Assembly (NCBI RefSeq): GCF_041107455.1
Contig: NZ_JBGBPY010000001.1
Location: 1,674,001 to 1,738,000, forward strand
DNA from: Rhodanobacter humi
Lineage (GTDB): Bacteria > Pseudomonadota > Gammaproteobacteria > Xanthomonadales > Rhodanobacteraceae
Direction of reading: 5' to 3'
DNA: 64,000 nucleotides
The notes below the pieces were generated by a model. That model made no database searches. It was given only the letters and a program-made list of their open reading frames with translations, and was not told the origin of the DNA. Positions 60,558-64,000 of this stretch are shown here, in pieces. The translations under genes and the position numbers were made by a program. Position 1 is the first letter of the stretch, and each line of letters opens with the position of its first letter.

Positions 60558-60570
60558 AATATACTACAAT
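60558..60570. promoter_or_regulatory. Candidate GntR operator at the second TonB receptor promoter
   Basis: On the minus strand the site reads ATTGTAGTATATT, 10 of 13 identical to ATTGTCGTACAAT at 46733. It lies directly after the predicted -10, where bound repressor would block initiation. Confidence 0.45.
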
Positions 60571-60792
60571 ATGTGTAGATGACCTTCACAGCTGCGCTGA
60601 CGCCATGACGCCGAGTTGGTTTGCCGCGTTTTGCATGTGGATGTCATTGATGGCGTTGTCCGCGGGGACGGATGGCGCGCATGGCACGGATGGATCCGGT
60701 GCGACTGGCTTCTTGCCGTAATGCGGGGTTCGTCCGCGGCAGCAGTAACGCAGCCCCGCAACAAACCATGACATTCACGTGGGAGGGAGAAA

Positions 60793-63700
60793 ATGCAGCA
60801 GAAGTTCTTGGCGTACTCCGTACGCAATGCGTTGCTTGCCGTTGTCGGAACGACGCTGGCTCTGGCCGCAGGTGCGGCCTGCGCAGGTACGCCGGCGGCA
60901 ACCGGCGGCACCGTGCCCGCAGCCATCACGACCAGTGGCCCGGCGGCAACGACGCCCACACCGCAAGACGACACCATGGCAAAGAAGCAAGAGAACAAAA
61001 AGGCCGCGGTTCAACTGCAGGGGGTCACGGTGTCAGCGGGCATCCAGGCTTCGCAACAACGCTCCATCGACATCAAGCGGAACGCCCCCAACATCGAAGA
61101 CAGCATTACGGCCGTCAACATCGGCGAACTGCCGGATGTATCGATCACCGACTCGTTGCAGCGCCTGACCGGCGTACAGATCGACCGCTCGGCGGGCGAA
61201 GGCACCAGCCTCAGCGTGCGCGGCCTGCCGGAAGTGGGCACGACCCTCAACGGCCTGCCGTTCATCACCGCCGACAACATCGATTCCATCCAACCCAACT
61301 ACGGCACGCTCCCCGCCGCCATGTTCAGTGGAGTGGACGTGTTCAAGTCGCCCACCGCGAGCATGCTTGATTCGGGCATCTCCGGCACCGTCAATCTGCG
61401 GACGTATCAACCGTTCGATTTCAATCCCGGCTGGTCCGTCACGGCATCCGCCGAGGGCGCGCGCGGCAGCGTCACCAAGAAGAACGGACCCACTGTCGAC
61501 ACCACCATCAATTTCAACGACGGCGGCATATGGGGCGCGCTGCTGTCGGCCTCGTATTCGGATCTCACGCGAAACAACAGTTCCAACGGGTTTTACGATG
61601 GTGGCCGCATCGGCGGCGAAAACGCCTCCGACGCAAACAATACGGCGAACAACGGCTTCATCTCCGGCTGGGGTTCGGTGCCGGTGCCGCCGAGCATCGT
61701 GCAATTGCCGGACGGCAGCGTGGAGGTGGGCGGCATCAGGAATGCCGCGTTCATGATACCCGGCGACGGCGCCATGACCGCCAACGACGCGAGCATGCAG
61801 CGCAAGCGCCTGGGCCTGCATATGGCGTTTGCCGCCAGCCTGGGCGACAGCTTTCTGCTCAACGTGGACGGCTTCTACACCCACCAGAAGCAGGACTCCT
61901 ACGACGTCAACACCGTCCCGGAGGGGCTGAACCACAACGTGGCCACGCTCATCCCGACCGCGGCGCGCGGCACCGGGATCGACTTCATCAACCCGACGGG
62001 ACCGACCGGCACCCAGGCGGGCGACTGGAACCAGCAGTTCTACACGGTCCAGAGTTTCGACTACTACCTGGGCGGCTTCCGCAGCGCGTCCACGGCGACA
62101 CAAACGACATCCACAGCACGCAATTTCACCGCGAAGCTGACGTACGACAACGGCGGTCCGTTCACCGCGCATCTGGCTCTCGCTGACAACACCGCGACGA
62201 GCGAAAACTCCTATGCGGACATCCAGTTCGTCCAGGACGACGGAACGGCGTGGGGCAACCACCTGATGCCTGGCGTGACGCTGCCCCCCGGCTACTATCC
62301 CGGCCCGACCGGAAGTTACCCGTTCAACCCCGCCGGCATGGTGCCGGGGTCCGAGGTGGTCGGCATCAACATGCGCAGCGACCAGCCCCTCTCCGTTTCG
62401 CCTGGGTTGGCGGCGCGACTCACTGATCCCAGTACCTTCGTCAACAAGGGCTTCGACTCCAGTGGCGGCAACCAGGCGGCAGGCAACTTCTACGCACAGC
62501 TCGACGGGGCGTTCGAGTTCAATCCGGATCTGACCGTCAAGGCCGGCGTTTCCAACAGCGTGCGCAGCGCCAACAACGACTCCTGGGTCGGTCTGACTCC
62601 GCTCTATGCGGGCAACGGGGCCAGCGACCCGAATGGCTGCCTGGTGCGCTGGGTGTACGCGGACCAGATTCTGGATGGCGGTGGCGTACCCGGCGCCTGC
62701 ACCGCCGGCAACGCCGTCGGTTACTTCCACGGCAATCCGCTGGGCAACGCAACTCTTTCCGACCTGCCGGCCTCGATCAGCGATCACCTGCACACTTACA
62801 ACCTGGGCGGCGTATCCATCGTGGGACTGGACCCGCACGCGATGTCGGATCCCGTCGCCTTCATCAACTCGCTGGCGCCTGGCCTGCAGCACGGCGCGGA
62901 TCCCACGGCGAACTGGAACGTGTCGCTCCACACGGTCAAGGCATTCGGTGAGGCGGCATTCGGCGGCACTCTCGGTGGCGTGCCGTTCGACGGCAACTTC
63001 GGCATGCGTTACGTCCACATGAACCTGGGGGTGACCCAGTACCTGTCGGGATCGGCGGCGGCGTACGGCGCGATGGCGCCGGCCGGCGGCTCGGTCATGT
63101 CAAACAACAGCCATGACTATTGGCTGCCCGCATTGAATTTCGCGGTACACATGACACCCTCCCTGACGTGGCGTTTCGCCATGTCCAAGAACATGATGCC
63201 GTTGACCCTGGACCAGTGGGGCGGCGGCATTTCGGAGAGCTTCGAGGCGGTGGCGATCACGCTGCCGAACGGCCAACACGTGCTCCCCGTCAGCGGCGCG
63301 TCGTCCAACGGCAACCCCGACCTGAAGCCGTGGCAATCCACCAATTACGACACCTCGCTGGAGTACTACTTCAACGAAGGCAGCATGGTGAGCCTCGCCC
63401 TGTTCAACATGAGAATCGCAAGCTTCGTGCAAAACAGCGGCACCGTGCAATGCAATCTGCCGGATGCCGACGGTGTCGTCCGCGATCGCTGCGTTCCGGT
63501 ATCCACCCTGGTGCAGGGCGAAGGCGCCCAACTGCATGGCGTCGAGGCGGACTACAAGCAGGCGTTCACTTTCCTGCCCGGGCTGCTGTCGCACACCGGC
63601 GTGGAGATCAACGGCACCTACAGCCCGAGCACGACCGGCAAGCGGGATCTGGCGGGCAATTCGGTGCCCTTCCCCGGCAACTCGGAAAAATCGGGCAACT

Positions 63701-63996
63701 TCATCGTCTGGTACCAGGACGATCACTGGCAGGCGCGACTGGCCTTGAACTACCGCAGCAAGGAGTTGGTCAGCACCAATTGGCTTGGCGTGACGGGCTT
63801 CGACGAATACGCCATGCCGCAGACGTACCTGGCCGCCAGCGTGACGTACAAGGTGAACAAGCACCTGCAGCTCTATGCCCAGGGACAAAACCTGACCAAC
63901 GAGAAACAGAAGTACTACCTCACCTGGCCCGATCAGCTGGTCTCGACGAACTTCTCCGAGCGGTATGTGATGCTTGGTGCACGCGTCCACTTCTGA
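60793..63996 (+). CDS. Large TonB-dependent receptor, glycan-uptake type
   Basis: A 1067-residue outer-membrane receptor, complete in the window. After a signal sequence (VGTTLALAAGAACAG) and a Thr/Ala/Pro-rich spacer it has a TonB-box-like LQGVTVSA. The plug contains IKRNAPNIEDSITAVNIGEL, RLTGVQIDRSAGEGTSLSVRG and GVDVFKSPTASMLDSGISGTVNLRT. The long beta barrel ends in the classical C-terminal Phe (MLGARVHF). GGGAGGGAG lies just before the ATG. The plug belongs to the same Xanthomonas/Caulobacter carbohydrate group as the receptor at 41409-44354 but the two differ clearly, so they may take up different fragments. Confidence 0.93.
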   Translation: MQQKFLAYSVRNALLAVVGTTLALAAGAACAGTPAATGGTVPAAITTSGPAATTPTPQDDTMAKKQENKKAAVQLQGVTVSAGIQASQQRSIDIKRNAPNIEDSITAVNIGELPDVSITDSLQRLTGVQIDRSAGEGTSLSVRGLPEVGTTLNGLPFITADNIDSIQPNYGTLPAAMFSGVDVFKSPTASMLDSGISGTVNLRTYQPFDFNPGWSVTASAEGARGSVTKKNGPTVDTTINFNDGGIWGALLSASYSDLTRNNSSNGFYDGGRIGGENASDANNTANNGFISGWGSVPVPPSIVQLPDGSVEVGGIRNAAFMIPGDGAMTANDASMQRKRLGLHMAFAASLGDSFLLNVDGFYTHQKQDSYDVNTVPEGLNHNVATLIPTAARGTGIDFINPTGPTGTQAGDWNQQFYTVQSFDYYLGGFRSASTATQTTSTARNFTAKLTYDNGGPFTAHLALADNTATSENSYADIQFVQDDGTAWGNHLMPGVTLPPGYYPGPTGSYPFNPAGMVPGSEVVGINMRSDQPLSVSPGLAARLTDPSTFVNKGFDSSGGNQAAGNFYAQLDGAFEFNPDLTVKAGVSNSVRSANNDSWVGLTPLYAGNGASDPNGCLVRWVYADQILDGGGVPGACTAGNAVGYFHGNPLGNATLSDLPASISDHLHTYNLGGVSIVGLDPHAMSDPVAFINSLAPGLQHGADPTANWNVSLHTVKAFGEAAFGGTLGGVPFDGNFGMRYVHMNLGVTQYLSGSAAAYGAMAPAGGSVMSNNSHDYWLPALNFAVHMTPSLTWRFAMSKNMMPLTLDQWGGGISESFEAVAITLPNGQHVLPVSGASSNGNPDLKPWQSTNYDTSLEYYFNEGSMVSLALFNMRIASFVQNSGTVQCNLPDADGVVRDRCVPVSTLVQGEGAQLHGVEADYKQAFTFLPGLLSHTGVEINGTYSPSTTGKRDLAGNSVPFPGNSEKSGNFIVWYQDDHWQARLALNYRSKELVSTNWLGVTGFDEYAMPQTYLAASVTYKVNKHLQLYAQGQNLTNEKQKYYLTWPDQLVSTNFSERYVMLGARVHF

Positions 63997-64000
63997 GGCT

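Overview
This 64 kb window is GC-rich chromosomal DNA from a gammaproteobacterium of the Xanthomonadales. A Rhodanobacteraceae member (Rhodanobacter, Dyella or Luteibacter-like) fits best. The inference rests on the pilMNOPQ/mrcA divergent pair, the pepP-ygfB / zapA-6S RNA-fau block, the rpoZ-spoT-ridA-recG block, large TonB-dependent receptors typical of Xanthomonas/Caulobacter-type glycan scavengers, and several families of short palindromic intergenic repeats. I saw no tRNA, rRNA, insertion sequence, prophage or CRISPR array.

Region 1 (1-11.4 kb) is housekeeping: the start of a MoxR-type AAA ATPase, the type IV pilus operon pilM-N-O-P-Q, PBP1A (mrcA), a conserved hypothetical gene, citrate synthase and ribosomal protein L31 type B. 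gltA is flanked by two 75-bp copies of a structured intergenic repeat whose stem shows compensatory changes. Region 2 (11.4-26.5 kb) holds a nucleoside hydrolase, recG, ridA, spoT and rpoZ; then a complete Mla phospholipid-transport set (mlaA facing mlaB-C-D-E-F) whose MlaD has two tandem MCE domains; then gmk, yicC, rph, a VOC protein, rdgB and a Doc/AbrB toxin-antitoxin pair. Region 3 (26.4-38 kb) holds hemW, a DUF1631-PilZ pair, two metallo-aminopeptidase-fold enzymes (pepQ, pepP), ygfB, a coiled-coil protein, zapA, 6S RNA, fau, an EVE-domain protein, a Kch-like potassium channel and rpiA.

Region 4 (38-64 kb) is the most interesting. It reads as a glycan-utilisation locus aimed at galactose-containing, probably arabinogalactan-like, polysaccharide. 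On the minus strand are a TonB-dependent receptor, a GH30 hydrolase and an NPP-type phosphodiesterase. After a ClC chloride channel, the plus strand carries a secreted GH27 alpha-galactosidase, a GntR/FadR-type regulator and a tightly overlapping De Ley-Doudoroff galactose-oxidation operon (KDGal kinase, KDPGal aldolase, galactonate dehydratase, SDR sugar dehydrogenase, SMP-30 lactonase), followed by an MFS sugar porter. Then come a secreted GH35 beta-galactosidase, a GH51 arabinofuranosidase and a second large TonB-dependent receptor. Together they could import a branched galactan, trim its arabinose and galactose, and oxidise galactose to pyruvate and glyceraldehyde-3-phosphate.

Three related 13-bp sites (consensus ATTGTNGTANAAT) lie at the -10 regions of the alpha-galactosidase, the regulator gene itself and the second receptor. 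They suggest one GntR regulon covering hydrolysis, uptake and catabolism.
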